From a virus, in IMG/VR virus record IMGVR_UViG_3300010430_000013, positions 1 through 64,000 of that record: a DNA stretch of 64,000 nt; one strand, given 5' to 3'. The number at the start of each line of letters is the position of its first letter. The stretch's first letter is position 1. The notes beneath the pieces were generated by a model, which saw only the letters and a program-made list of their open reading frames with translations, ran no database searches and was not told where the DNA came from. The translations under genes and the position numbers were made by a program. Shown piece after piece: positions 36,519-45,708 of this stretch.

Positions 36519-39515
36519 ATGGAAAACAATCTTCCCACCCCTTACCAAGAGTTCATTCATCTTTCACGTTACGCTCGATGGCTTCCAGAAGAAAAAAGAC
36601 GAGAGACTTGGGAAGAAACGGTTGATAGATTAGTTAACTTCTTTGAAGAGCACCTTAAGGAAAACTTTGACTTTGAGTTAGGCAAGGCAAAAAACCGCCT
36701 CCGCAAAGGAATCTTGAATCTTCAGGTTGTTCCAAGCATGAGGGCGCTTTGGGCTGCTGGTCCCGCTGCATCACGCGATAATGTGGCATGTTACAACTGT
36801 TCAGCTTTGCCTATCGACAAGCCCGCATCTTTTGATGAATTATTTTATATTTTAATGAATGGCTGTGGCGTCGGATTCTCAGTTGAACGACAGTTTATCA
36901 ACAAGCTTCCTGAGGTGTCTGATAGCTTCCATGAGTCCGATACAACCATCGTGGTGAGTGATAGCACCATCGGCTGGTGCAAGGCGTTAAAAGAGCTTAT
37001 AGGCATGCTCTACGTGGGGCAGGTTCCAAGATGGGATCTATCGAAGATTCGCCCTGCCGGAACTCCACTTAAAACCAAAGGCGGTCGAGCTTCTGGTGGC
37101 GAAATTCTCGGTCAACTGTTTGACTTTGTTGTAGTTACCTTTAAGGGTGCATCGGGCCGAAAGCTAAACTCTCTTGAGTGTCACGATATCTGCTGCAAAA
37201 TTGCTGAAATCGTAACCGTCGGAGGTTGTCGCCGTTCAGCTTTGCTGAGTTTGTCCAATTTGTCAGATTTACGCATGAGAGAAGCAAAAGTTGGGCGTTG
37301 GTGGGAAGAAAGCGCTCAACGTGCAATGGCAAACAACAGTGTGGCTTACACAGAAAAGCCAGATATGGGCATCTTTATGGAAGAATGGAAGTCCCTCTAT
37401 GACAGTAAATCTGGCGAGAGAGGTATCTTTAATCGGGAGTCTTGCAAAAAAATTATCGAAAAGATTGGTCGCAGGGATACTGATTTTGAGTTTTTAACTA
37501 ATCCGTGTGTCACATCTGATACATGGATTGATACTTCCGAAGGTCCGATTCAAGCATTCAATCTGATCAACAAGCCATTTCTGGCAACAGTAAATGGAAA
37601 AAATTATGAATGTAAAACAGGTTTCTTTAAAACGGGACATAAAGATGTTTACGAAATCGAAACCTCTCGCGGATACTCAATTAAATGCACCTCTGACCAC
37701 AAAATCTTAACAATTAAAGAAGGTCAAGAGCTTTGGGTTGAGGCGCAACATCTAGACGAGAGTTCAAATATCTGTATTAATCAGCTTGTTCATCAGGATG
37801 ATTACGATTTGGATTTGAATGAATTTCATCAAGGTTGGCTAATGGGGGAAGTAGCTGGAGACGGCGGTCACAATCCTGAAAAATATCCTTCGTATGTCAG
37901 ATTCTGGGGACATAATCGACATCAAATGTCGTCTATGGCTCACGATTTCGTTAAAGATTTGCCTTATGATTCGCACAGGCCAACAGCGCTTGCTGATGAT
38001 CCCACTGACAACGGAACTTATAGTCAATCGGCCAGCAGAGCGCTTGACGAGCTACTGGAGGGCATGCTTGAGCCAGAAACCAAGAATATCCTGCCAGCCC
38101 TAGAGGGGGCGTCAGACTCTACTGTGAGAGGCTTCTTGAGGGGCATTTTTGATGCTGATGGAACCGTGCTTTTTAATAAAGAGAAGGGGCGCTCAGTAAG
38201 GCTTGGTCAGAACAATTTAGACCGACTTAAGTCAGTTCAGAGAATGCTGCATCGTTTTGGTATTGAGTCTTCGGTTTATCAAAATCGAAAACCTGAAGGT
38301 TATTACGAAATGCCTGACGGAAAAGGAGGTAATAAAGAATACTTCTGTAAGGCTATGCATGAACTGGCTATCTCTCGTGAAAACATTTGCAAGTTTGCAG
38401 AATTAATTAATTTTTATGATGCTGACAAAAAAACAAAACTAACTGAGTGCATTGATTCGTTAAGTCGAACTCCGTATAAAGACAAAATGACCACGAATTT
38501 CGTGTCTCGTCGTCATATCGGTCAGCAAGACGTTTATGATTGCACAGTGGATGAAGTGCATCGGTTTGGAGCGAATGGAATTATTATTCATAATTGTAGC
38601 GAAATATTACTCAGACCTCGTGGATTCTGTAACCTCTCAGAAGTAATCCTTAGGGAGGATGATACAGAAGAAACAATCCTTGAAAAGATTGAACTAGCAA
38701 CAATTCTTGGAACCATCCAAAGCACCTTTACTAATTTTCGCTATCTTAGCAAAAACTGGAAGAAGAACGCAGACGAAGAGCGACTGCTTGGTGTTTCGAT
38801 GACTGGAATTATGGACTGTCCTCTTACGAATGATTCCGTAGAAGGTCTTGAAGGAAGGTTAGAGAGATTCAAAGAAAGGGCCATTGAAGTAAATAAAAAA
38901 TGGGCAAAGTCTATTGGTATTAATCAGTCTGCTGCTATTACCTGCGTTAAACCGTCAGGCAATACTTCACAGCTTTGCGACACTGCAAGTGGAATTCATA
39001 CTCGTCACTCTCCTTACTACATCAGAACGGTTAGGTCTGACAAAAAAGACCCGCTAACCAAACTAATGATTGATAAGGGGTTTCCATATGAGGACGAAAT
39101 TAACAATCCTCAAAATATTGCAGTGTTTAGTTTTCCAATTAAAGCTCCTGAGCAATCGTTTTTTAGAAATGATAAGACCGCTCTTGAGCAGCTAGAGCTT
39201 TGGAAGAAGTATCAGTTGCATTACTGTGAGCATAAGCCATCTATTACGGTTTCGGTAAAAGAAGACGAATGGCTTGAGGTTGGTGCCTGGGTTTATAAAA
39301 ACTTTGATTTGATGAGCGGCGTTTCTTTCTTGCCGTTCAGTGATCATGTCTATAAGCAAGCGCCTTATCAGGATTGCACTAAAGAACAATACGAAGAGCT
39401 TTTGGCAAAGATGCCGAAAACTATTGACTGGTCTGAACTATCTGCTTACGAGTCCTCGGATATGACTACCGGAGCACGAGAATTAGCATGTACTGCTGGA
39501 GGCTGCGAAATTTGA
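36519..39515 (+). CDS. nrdJ: Class II ribonucleotide reductase with intein
   Basis: 998 aa precursor, 635 aa after splicing. It resembles the monomeric adenosylcobalamin-dependent reductases of cyanophages: TPYQEFIHLSRYARWLPEE, SMRALWAAGPAASRDNVACY, GWCKALKELIGMLYVGQVP, VTVGGCRRSALLSLSNLSD and NPC-SEILLRPRGFCNLSEV. The finger-loop cysteine lies in NPC at the intein junction, and the C-terminus has the redox pair region CTAGGCEI. It reduces ribonucleotides to deoxyribonucleotides for replication and needs B12 from the host. Led by its own promoter. Confidence 0.95.
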   Translation: MENNLPTPYQEFIHLSRYARWLPEEKRRETWEETVDRLVNFFEEHLKENFDFELGKAKNRLRKGILNLQVVPSMRALWAAGPAASRDNVACYNCSALPIDKPASFDELFYILMNGCGVGFSVERQFINKLPEVSDSFHESDTTIVVSDSTIGWCKALKELIGMLYVGQVPRWDLSKIRPAGTPLKTKGGRASGGEILGQLFDFVVVTFKGASGRKLNSLECHDICCKIAEIVTVGGCRRSALLSLSNLSDLRMREAKVGRWWEESAQRAMANNSVAYTEKPDMGIFMEEWKSLYDSKSGERGIFNRESCKKIIEKIGRRDTDFEFLTNPCVTSDTWIDTSEGPIQAFNLINKPFLATVNGKNYECKTGFFKTGHKDVYEIETSRGYSIKCTSDHKILTIKEGQELWVEAQHLDESSNICINQLVHQDDYDLDLNEFHQGWLMGEVAGDGGHNPEKYPSYVRFWGHNRHQMSSMAHDFVKDLPYDSHRPTALADDPTDNGTYSQSASRALDELLEGMLEPETKNILPALEGASDSTVRGFLRGIFDADGTVLFNKEKGRSVRLGQNNLDRLKSVQRMLHRFGIESSVYQNRKPEGYYEMPDGKGGNKEYFCKAMHELAISRENICKFAELINFYDADKKTKLTECIDSLSRTPYKDKMTTNFVSRRHIGQQDVYDCTVDEVHRFGANGIIIHNCSEILLRPRGFCNLSEVILREDDTEETILEKIELATILGTIQSTFTNFRYLSKNWKKNADEERLLGVSMTGIMDCPLTNDSVEGLEGRLERFKERAIEVNKKWAKSIGINQSAAITCVKPSGNTSQLCDTASGIHTRHSPYYIRTVRSDKKDPLTKLMIDKGFPYEDEINNPQNIAVFSFPIKAPEQSFFRNDKTALEQLELWKKYQLHYCEHKPSITVSVKEDEWLEVGAWVYKNFDLMSGVSFLPFSDHVYKQAPYQDCTKEQYEELLAKMPKTIDWSELSAYESSDMTTGARELACTAGGCEI
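37506..38594 (+). mobile_element. Intein in ribonucleotide reductase (363 aa, LAGLIDADG)
   Basis: Starts CVTSDTWIDT right after NP and ends IIIHN before CSEILL, so the first C-extein residue (Cys+1) is the NPC active-site cysteine. Block B has TSDHKILT. Two DOD motifs, WLMGEVAGDG and FLRGIFDADG. All splicing residues are standard, so it should be active. RNR is a favoured intein host because this site is invariant. Confidence 0.92.
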
Positions 39516-39697
39516 AGCCGTTAAAAGAATTAATAGATCTTAATGAAAACTTCTTCTGTGAATGGACCGGGGTAACGGATGACCCCGTAGGTTTGAAATA
39601 TAGCACTAAGTGTGGAAACACAGTCTTTGAATTTGAAACCAAGCCTCACGTTTCATGGAAATTTTGTCCATTCTGCGGAAAAATGCTGAAGCCATAA
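39512..39697 (+). CDS. Zinc-ribbon mini-protein, 61 aa
   Basis: TTG start inside the RNR stop (TTGA). Two Cys before and FCPFCGKMLKP after a beta hairpin (FEFETKPHVSWK): a zinc-ribbon. TAATG to the next gene. Could bind DNA or a protein partner. Confidence 0.6.
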   Translation: MKPLKELIDLNENFFCEWTGVTDDPVGLKYSTKCGNTVFEFETKPHVSWKFCPFCGKMLKP

Positions 39698-39966
39698 TGT
39701 ACATTCCAGATTTTAACGTACTAGACCAACTGAAACCTTGTCCGTTTTGCGGTGGGCCACCTCTTGTTATTGAGAATGACTCATATGGTGGATGCTTTGT
39801 AGAGTGTACAAAATGCGATATAGGCTTTATGGACGAAGCTGACAATCTACAAAATGTAGTTGAAATTTGGCAAACGCGCAAGTATCGCGAAAATCCATTC
39901 AATTTTCTCTATGAATTTGAGCATTGGTTTGCTTTTGAGGTTGCTATAAGAAACAATGACGACTAA
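39697..39966 (+). CDS. Lar-like zinc-ribbon protein, 89 aa
   Basis: LKPCPFCGGPPLVIENDSYG with a second pair VECTKCDIGF, then a W near the end (VEIWQTRKY). It has the LKPCPFCG...N.R pattern of Lar-type (restriction alleviation) zinc-ribbon proteins; function in this phage is not shown. Confidence 0.65.
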   Translation: MYIPDFNVLDQLKPCPFCGGPPLVIENDSYGGCFVECTKCDIGFMDEADNLQNVVEIWQTRKYRENPFNFLYEFEHWFAFEVAIRNNDD

Positions 39967-40261
39967 AATAAAGTGTCAGGAATGTTCGTCAACCGGAAAT
40001 GTCACAGTATTCGAAGATGGAGATAAGTTATGCGACAACTGTCTTTGTAAGAAGGCTAGACAAGGCGTAAAAGATTCTCTTAACAAGCGGTGCCCTAAAA
40101 AACATTGGGCTTTTGCCTTTCCTGAAATGGCAAATAAAGTTGGGATAGACATGAAGAAAATTTGTCCAGATTGCGAACTCGCTGTGGTCAAATTTGAAAA
40201 AGACTTGTGGACATGTCCTTCTTGTAAAACAGATTTTCCTAAAGAACGATTTAAACAATGA
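39956..40261 (+). CDS. Double zinc-ribbon protein, 101 aa
   Basis: KCQECSSTG and LCDNCLC form the first site; ICPDCELAV and CPSCKTDF the second. A basic middle (KKARQGVKDSLNKRC). Probably a nucleic-acid-binding mini-protein. Overlaps the next gene by 4 bases. Confidence 0.65.
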   Translation: MTTKIKCQECSSTGNVTVFEDGDKLCDNCLCKKARQGVKDSLNKRCPKKHWAFAFPEMANKVGIDMKKICPDCELAVVKFEKDLWTCPSCKTDFPKERFKQ

Positions 40262-40788
40262 ATGAAGAACACGTAAATGAGATTTTAAAAGACCTATCTA
40301 TTGAGACATGTGCTCAGATTTTGGGTAACACATGTCGCTTTAATGGTCGTTATGATTTTAGCAGCGTAGCAACACATAGCGTCTACGTTAGCAGACTCTT
40401 AGAAGACAGAGGTTGCTCGGCTGAAGTTCAAATGTGCGGATTGTTGCATGATTTGAATGAGATTCTAATTGGGGATATTGTCAAGCCGATTAAACCATAT
40501 TTGTTAGTTCTTAATGATAATCATTATATCAATATCTCGGTCTTCGAAGGACTCTTGATGGAACAAATTCTAGACTTGCTTGGGCATTATGACTTAAAAC
40601 AAACGTTTAATGACTTTCGTCACGAGATTAAACAAGCAGACAGGGATTCTTTAGCTGAAGAAAAAAAGCTAATCGATAAACAGCACACGGATTACTTTTT
40701 TGAAAACCCTGCGGAGGGGCGAGACTCTTTTCTTGAAAGATACCGAAAGCTTGAACTCTTAATGAAAGAAGAACGAGTTAATGCGTAG
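40258..40788 (+). CDS. HD-domain hydrolase (YfbR-like)
   Basis: 176 aa. THSVYVSRLL, then LLHDLNEILIGDIVKPIKPY and a later QADRDSLAEEK provide the H...HD...D metal ligands of HD phosphohydrolases. The HDL.E...GD.. layout is that of 5'-nucleotidases such as YfbR. In the operon with nrdJ and dut it likely handles nucleotide pools. Overlaps the sulfotransferase by 8 bases. Confidence 0.8.
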   Translation: MNEEHVNEILKDLSIETCAQILGNTCRFNGRYDFSSVATHSVYVSRLLEDRGCSAEVQMCGLLHDLNEILIGDIVKPIKPYLLVLNDNHYINISVFEGLLMEQILDLLGHYDLKQTFNDFRHEIKQADRDSLAEEKKLIDKQHTDYFFENPAEGRDSFLERYRKLELLMKEERVNA

Positions 40789-41425
40789 CTTCTCGATTTC
40801 TAATAGCGACACACTATTTGACTACTGGAATAAACGAGAATCGGGCACAGAAAAAGAATCTCTGATTTGGATTTCCGAATCTAAAAAACTTCTTTACCTT
40901 AAGTCTTGTAAGTGTGCAAGTACCTCAATAGCTCAAACGCTTATTAAAAATATTCCAGATATGAAGAACTTGAGGGCCTACCGCAAAGCTCCTGATTTCT
41001 CTAAGTATTACAAAGTTACATTTGTACGGAACCCATGGGATAGGATGGTTTCTTTGTATCACAATTATTATGATACGAATAAGCTTAAACGAAAATTCGA
41101 AGTTCCTGAAATGACCTTTGATGAATTTATGCATTCTGATGTGATATTCAAATATCAAACAGTTACCCTTCACGCTATGCCAATTATGGAACTAACAGTT
41201 TTTAATGGTAAGCAGCAAATGGACTTCATAGGAAAAGTTGAAAATCTAAACCAAGACTTCGCCAAGTTAAGAAGGTTTACAACAGCAAAGCTCCCTAAGT
41301 CAAACGCTACAAAGAAAAGAAAACATTATTCAAAATACTATACCGATGAAACGAAGCAAATGATTGCAGAGTGGTATCACAAAGATATCGAGGAATTTGG
41401 CTACACATTTGAATTGGAAAAATAA
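40781..41425 (+). CDS. Sulfotransferase family protein
   Basis: 214 aa. The 5'-phosphosulfate loop is LKSCKCASTSIAQTL (about 38-52) and the 3'-phosphate motif is VTFVRNPWDRMVSLYHNY (about 85-102), as in family 2 (carbohydrate) sulfotransferases that use PAPS. Adjacent glycosyltransferases suggest it sulfates a glycan. Confidence 0.85.
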   Translation: MRSFSISNSDTLFDYWNKRESGTEKESLIWISESKKLLYLKSCKCASTSIAQTLIKNIPDMKNLRAYRKAPDFSKYYKVTFVRNPWDRMVSLYHNYYDTNKLKRKFEVPEMTFDEFMHSDVIFKYQTVTLHAMPIMELTVFNGKQQMDFIGKVENLNQDFAKLRRFTTAKLPKSNATKKRKHYSKYYTDETKQMIAEWYHKDIEEFGYTFELEK

Positions 41426-42309
41426 TGAAAATTGTAATGGTGGCTCCAGGGCATAAAGAAATCACAGAAGGAATACATGGCGGCGGGCAACAATCATGTA
41501 AAGATATCTGCCAAGGTCTGGCTAAAAAGGGACACGAGATGTTTCTGGTTGGCCATCCGATGACAGATTTGTCTTGCGTGTCTAAGGTTTATCCATACGA
41601 GCCAGAAGAAAAGAACGCGGTTAAAGTGCTCAAGTATGTCTGTAATGAGGTCACGCCGGATGTGATTTTAGACTCTAGCGCTTTTCATACTGCGGCAAAC
41701 GTAGACCTTGGAGTGGCTCGGGTTAATAGGTTACCACAACCACGCCAACCCGGAATCAAATACCCTAACACGGTAGTCAACTCCCAATGGATGGCTGATA
41801 GAAACCCTGCCAAAGTCATTAAAACAGCAATGCGAGACGTTGGATATACTGAACGCATGAGCGAAACATGGCACGATTATGTTGTTTATACTGGAAGATT
41901 TTATCCATTTAAAGGATATGAGCATGTAAGACGACTTCAAATGGCTGAAGCGCCAATCATCTCGATTGAGAATATTGATAGAGAAGTTTATTTTGATGTA
42001 CTTTCAAAAGCAAAATACCTACTTCATCCCTCGGTGGAGGATGCCGCACCAAGGTCGCCAGTCGAAGCGGCTATGATGGGAATACCAACGCTTTGTTTGG
42101 ATATCAGCGGAACGGTTGACCAAGTTATAGACGGGAAGACTGGATATGTCTGCTCTTCCCTAAATAACCTTTATGCAAGAATGACTCAACCTAGAGAGCT
42201 AAAACCTTCTGACATTAGAAACGCAATGCTGAACGATAGGTCCTATGACCAAATGATTAACGAGTACGAACAACTTCTGCAAAACGCAGTCAATGGAGAG
42301 ACTTGGTAA
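41425..42309 (+). CDS. GT4-type glycosyltransferase
   Basis: 294 aa. GIHGGGQQSCKDICQGLAKK at the N-terminus (Gly-rich loop) and a C-terminal half with YTGRFYPFKGYEHVRRL, HPSVEDAAPRSPVEAAMMG and PTLCLDISG, matching the GT-B fold GT4 pattern (E7E motif as EDAAPRSPVE). The sugar donor is unknown. TAATG to the next gene. Confidence 0.85.
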   Translation: MKIVMVAPGHKEITEGIHGGGQQSCKDICQGLAKKGHEMFLVGHPMTDLSCVSKVYPYEPEEKNAVKVLKYVCNEVTPDVILDSSAFHTAANVDLGVARVNRLPQPRQPGIKYPNTVVNSQWMADRNPAKVIKTAMRDVGYTERMSETWHDYVVYTGRFYPFKGYEHVRRLQMAEAPIISIENIDREVYFDVLSKAKYLLHPSVEDAAPRSPVEAAMMGIPTLCLDISGTVDQVIDGKTGYVCSSLNNLYARMTQPRELKPSDIRNAMLNDRSYDQMINEYEQLLQNAVNGETW

Positions 42310-43088
42310 TGGTTAAAATTAATATTGTGTCAGATAAGGATGGATGGGTTCTTCAGAGGATTTCCGAAGAGCTACATAAACGCTTACCCGACAGTAAGAT
42401 CTATCCTTTTGGGGCTCAATACAGAGACGCTGATTGGACTTGGTACTGCCATTTTAGCTTATGCTTGCGTGAGAATGTAAATACAAAAATTGGGGGTTTA
42501 TTTACACATTTTGTTCCGGGTCAGGAACAGGCATGGAAGTTAGCCTCTCGAAAGCTGGATCATTGCTTTAGTATGAGTGAACCTTGGGCGAATCATCTTC
42601 CTCCTGAAAAGACCAGCGTGACTAAGTGTGGTCTCTTTGATCATTTTATTCAACCATTAAGAATCTTATTCATCAACAAAGAAAACAATGGTAATGCATG
42701 GCGCAAAGGCGTAACTCTACAGAGAGAGCTTAAAAGCAGATTTCCCCAGGTAGAGTGGATGCATATTAATGGTGGCCTAACAAATGAACAGATGGTCGAA
42801 AAGATACGTTCTGTGGATTATGTTTGTTCTACCTCTAGGGTAGAGGGAGGAGCTATGCCATACATTGAATCTATCGCGCTGGGCAAATCCTTAATCCTTA
42901 GAAACTCTGAAGAGATTGGTTATCTTGAAGAATGCAGAAACTATGGAGACGTACTGCGTTATTCCAGTGATGACGAATTATTTAATATTGTCGAAATGCT
43001 AATCAACACTAGGGACGCTCTTCATGAAGAATTCTCATGGGACAAATTCGCAGAACAACACCTCAAAATCTTTTCTGGGAAAAATTGA
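42309..43088 (+). CDS. Glycosyltransferase-like protein
   Basis: 259 aa from ATG 42309. GT-B-like C-terminal half: NGNAWRKGVTLQRELKSRFP, a DYVCSTSRVEGGAMPYIESI segment like the GT4 donor site, and GKSLILRNSEEIGY. The N-terminal domain has a Trp-rich DADWTWYCHFSLC-like stretch. Probably cooperates with its neighbour on the same glycan. Confidence 0.75.
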   Translation: MVKINIVSDKDGWVLQRISEELHKRLPDSKIYPFGAQYRDADWTWYCHFSLCLRENVNTKIGGLFTHFVPGQEQAWKLASRKLDHCFSMSEPWANHLPPEKTSVTKCGLFDHFIQPLRILFINKENNGNAWRKGVTLQRELKSRFPQVEWMHINGGLTNEQMVEKIRSVDYVCSTSRVEGGAMPYIESIALGKSLILRNSEEIGYLEECRNYGDVLRYSSDDELFNIVEMLINTRDALHEEFSWDKFAEQHLKIFSGKN

Positions 43089-43233
43089 TAAAAAGTCAAT
43101 AAAATTACCTGTCTTAGAGGAGCCGACAGAGTATAATTTAGGTGAGCTTATAGCCAAGCTAGAGCAAAAGCATATTTATGGAATTAAAATAACTATAGAA
43201 AAGAACTACATCTCCTTAGAAGGAAAAGTTTAA
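43024..43233 (+). CDS. Hypothetical protein with uncertain start
   Basis: From ATG 43024 it overlaps the glycosyltransferase by 65 bases. The part after the previous stop (KKSIKLPVLEEPTEYNLGEL, then KITIEKNYISLEGKV) looks genuine. It could start at a non-ATG codon near 43083 (ATT). Low confidence in the first 17 residues. Confidence 0.45.
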   Translation: MKNSHGTNSQNNTSKSFLGKIDKKSIKLPVLEEPTEYNLGELIAKLEQKHIYGIKITIEKNYISLEGKV

Positions 43234-43734
43234 ATGCCAAGAATTTCAGTTTCCGGTTTAGACGCGCAAGGTCTCACAGTAACCCTATATAGTGATAAAA
43301 GTGTCTCATCAGCAGAAGACACAGCAAAAGAAACAGCTAAGCTTTTGAAAGACGCTTTCTACCTAGGCCTTAAGGGCGAAGTTGACCCAGATCAACCAAG
43401 GGGTCTCGATAGGCAATTTGTAACTCACTTTATTCTTCGGAAAAAGGGTGAAGATCTTGAGGTGGATTTGTTTACTAAATATGCAAACATGAAAGTAGTA
43501 ACTCTTTACCTTTCTAACGAAGGAATGGAAGAAGCTTTCAAGGATAAGTCTGGCATAGAATCTATGGCGGCATACAAGGTTTATCCAGCAACGGCTTTCG
43601 ATAAATCTGAACAAGGCGAGACTTCAGAGTTCTTCCATAAGCTGCCAAAGTCTTTCCCGGTTACGATTAAGCCTAATGGAGTTTACAAAGACGGCAAGGC
43701 TAAAGGTAAACAAAAGATGAAAGCGATTCTCTGA
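43234..43734 (+). CDS. Hypothetical protein, 166 aa
   Basis: DAQGLTVTLYSDKSVSSAED, a helical segment, RQFVTHFILRKKGEDLEVDL and a Lys-rich end (KDGKAKGKQKMKAIL). Soluble. No recognised family. ATGA-type junction to the next gene. Confidence 0.65.
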   Translation: MPRISVSGLDAQGLTVTLYSDKSVSSAEDTAKETAKLLKDAFYLGLKGEVDPDQPRGLDRQFVTHFILRKKGEDLEVDLFTKYANMKVVTLYLSNEGMEEAFKDKSGIESMAAYKVYPATAFDKSEQGETSEFFHKLPKSFPVTIKPNGVYKDGKAKGKQKMKAIL

Positions 43735-43946
43735 TGCCTTCTTTAAGAGTTATTTTAGGTATGCTTGGGGCAACTTGGTTATTCTTCGGATTTATGGTCC
43801 TGGGACATCAAGTGATTTATTACCCCCTAGCGTGGTTATTTATTGGATTAGTTGTTTATTCATCAGGACTTGTAAATGAAACTTTCTGTAAAATACAAAA
43901 AACTCGCAGAGAATGCTCAAGAACCAACAAAAGCCCACCCGTCTGA
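43734..43946 (+). CDS. Two-pass membrane protein, 70 aa
   Basis: Two hydrophobic helices (LRVILGMLGATWLFFGFMVL and YYPLAWLFIGLVVYSSGLV) with a basic, Cys-containing tail. Its C-terminal 71 bases overlap dut in another frame. Confidence 0.55.
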   Translation: MPSLRVILGMLGATWLFFGFMVLGHQVIYYPLAWLFIGLVVYSSGLVNETFCKIQKTRRECSRTNKSPPV

Positions 43947-44301
43947 TGGGGGCTGGGACTTGTATGCTTCAGAAATTGTACACGAGGGCTCCACGACTCT
44001 TGTTAAGCTAGGTTTTGGAATGAGTGTCCCAGAGGGCTGGTGTGCCAGAATTGCCCCCAGAAGCTCATTTACGAAGTATGGCTGGGTATTGAGCAACAGC
44101 CCAGCTTTGATTGACTGCTCCTACACTGGGGAAATTATGCTAAGATTTACTGGCATTTCCGAGAAAATCTTCCCATATGGAGTTGGAGATAGAGTCGCCC
44201 AAATGACATTCGAAGAAGTTCCCGAAGTCCTTTGGGAGCAAGTAGATACGCTGGGAAATACGGCTCGTGGAGACGGTGGCTTCGGCAGTTCTGGAAAATG
44301 A
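43876..44301 (+). CDS. dut: dUTPase
   Basis: 141 aa, normal for trimeric dUTPases. All five motifs: 1 AHPSDGGWDLYA, 2 APRSS, 3 ALIDCSYTGEI, 4 VGDRVAQ, 5 ARGDGGFGSSG at the C-terminus. It hydrolyses dUTP to dUMP, keeping uracil out of phage DNA and feeding dTMP synthesis. Confidence 0.95.
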   Translation: MKLSVKYKKLAENAQEPTKAHPSDGGWDLYASEIVHEGSTTLVKLGFGMSVPEGWCARIAPRSSFTKYGWVLSNSPALIDCSYTGEIMLRFTGISEKIFPYGVGDRVAQMTFEEVPEVLWEQVDTLGNTARGDGGFGSSGK

Positions 44302-44318
44302 CCAGAAGTTGCGACTGC

Positions 44319-44334
44319 TTTGGTGTATATAATA
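44319..44334 (+). promoter_or_regulatory. Promoter before the 44375 gene and phoH
   Basis: TTTGGTGTATATAATA: GGTG, two bases, then a perfect TATAAT (44328-44333). It lies in the short gap after dut and starts the next transcription unit. This is the clearest plus-strand example of the motif. Confidence 0.65.
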
Positions 44335-44374
44335 CTGTCAGACAACTGACCAAACTTAACACGAGGATTTAAAA

Positions 44375-44590
44375 ATGCAACCGCAAGCTAAATCTATTCT
44401 TTTTTCGGTATTGTTTCTAGTTGGCCTTTTACTTGTTTTTACGGCTAATCTGCAAATTAGTGCAGGTGTAATTTTGATGGTCATTGGATATAATGAATTT
44501 CGTTCTTTCGGACTCGCTGAAAAGCTTCTCGCAGAAATCCGAGATGCGCTTGACGGCGACGATGAAGAAGAAAATTCTGAAGTATCCTAA
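44375..44590 (+). CDS. Membrane-anchored small protein, 71 aa
   Basis: Two hydrophobic segments (ILFSVLFLVGLLLVFTA and SAGVILMVIGY) and an acidic tail (DALDGDDEEENSEVS). GAGG RBS. Function unknown. Confidence 0.65.
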   Translation: MQPQAKSILFSVLFLVGLLLVFTANLQISAGVILMVIGYNEFRSFGLAEKLLAEIRDALDGDDEEENSEVS

Positions 44591-44649
44591 TAAAAACAAA
44601 TCTTAAAATCTGAGCGCGACTTCCTCAGCCAACATCCAGGAGTCCCTCT

Positions 44650-45282
44650 ATGTCCAACAAGGTCGGGAGGATTGTACGTCATCGTAATGACGAACAAAAA
44701 TATTTTTTAGAGGCTTTAAACAACTTTGACTTAACTATGGTAGAAGCCAGATTTGGCTCAGGAAAAACTGCATGTGCCGTAGGGCACGGCTGCGAATTAC
44801 TCTTACATAAAAAGATTGAAAAGTTTTATTTAATTAGATCCGTGGGTCATCTCAGCAGCGTTGTTGGTCATACCCCTGGAACTGTTCATGAGAAGTGCGC
44901 TAACTTTTTTGCTCAACAGATTGAATACCTTTGTCAGTTCTTAGGATCACGACAAAAGTATGAAGATTTTGTTAGAGATGGAAAGATTAAGCTATTACCA
45001 ATTGGTTTATTGCAAGGTCTATCTCTTGATAACTCATATGTTTTCTGTGATGAGATGCAAAACTCTTCAAAACAAGAATTTCAGATGTTGTTATCTAGAT
45101 GGGGTCGCGGTACAACTATGTGCTGGGCTGGAGACCGACTTCAGTCTGGGCGTGGTGAAAACTGTTACTTCGCAAGGCTTTTCGATAATCTAGAAGATGA
45201 ATCTATCCGTAAGGTTACTTTGACGGAATGTTTCCGACATAAGTCACTGGTTAGAATCTTCAATAAGATGGACAAGATTTAA
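44650..45282 (+). CDS. phoH: PhoH-like ATPase
   Basis: 210 aa. Walker A RFGSGKTACA (about 30-39), Walker B VFCDEMQNSSKQEFQMLLSR, and WAGDRLQSGR with a C-terminal arginine region. The DEMQN...GDxxQ layout is the PhoH/SF1-like fold common in phages. Presumably an RNA-linked ATPase; its role in phage infection is unsettled. Confidence 0.9.
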   Translation: MSNKVGRIVRHRNDEQKYFLEALNNFDLTMVEARFGSGKTACAVGHGCELLLHKKIEKFYLIRSVGHLSSVVGHTPGTVHEKCANFFAQQIEYLCQFLGSRQKYEDFVRDGKIKLLPIGLLQGLSLDNSYVFCDEMQNSSKQEFQMLLSRWGRGTTMCWAGDRLQSGRGENCYFARLFDNLEDESIRKVTLTECFRHKSLVRIFNKMDKI

Positions 45283-45402
45283 CAAGACGTGAACAAAGCA
45301 TTGTAGTAGCGTCAGCAAACCAGAATGCTTGAAAGACCCACAGCCCATTTTTTTGGGTGGTTGAAGCTGTTAGGCTGACATTTTTTTACAAGGAGACTTG
45401 AC

Positions 45403-45708
45403 TTGCCTTTATACTGCTTTAAATGCAATAATCCAAAATGTGAAGAACCATATTTCGAGGCCGTAAATAATATGGCTGAGGCGCATCTAATTCCTAGCTG
45501 CCCAAGTTGCGGCAAAGGGGATGTGGAACGAGACTGGGGTTCCGAAGGCGCTTATCTCGCTGGACCCACAAAAACAGTTGGTTCTCTCATGGACAAAAAT
45601 AGTGCAAAAATGTCTGAAGACGAGAAGCAAAAAAAGCTCTATGATTATGGTAAAGAGCAAAACAAAGGCACGGGATCAATTTCCCCTTGGAAGAGAGTTG
45701 ACAAATAA
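45403..45708 (+). CDS. FmdB-type zinc-ribbon protein
   Basis: 101 aa from TTG 45403 behind AAGGAGACTTGA. LYCFKCNNPKCEEPYFEAV and SCPSCGKGDVERDWG give the two Cys pairs of FmdB-like zinc ribbons, with a Lys-rich C-terminus. The 45283-45402 gap has no gene, only a weak hairpin with T-runs. Possibly a regulatory or DNA-binding protein. Confidence 0.7.
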   Translation: MPLYCFKCNNPKCEEPYFEAVNNMAEAHLIPSCPSCGKGDVERDWGSEGAYLAGPTKTVGSLMDKNSAKMSEDEKQKKLYDYGKEQNKGTGSISPWKRVDK

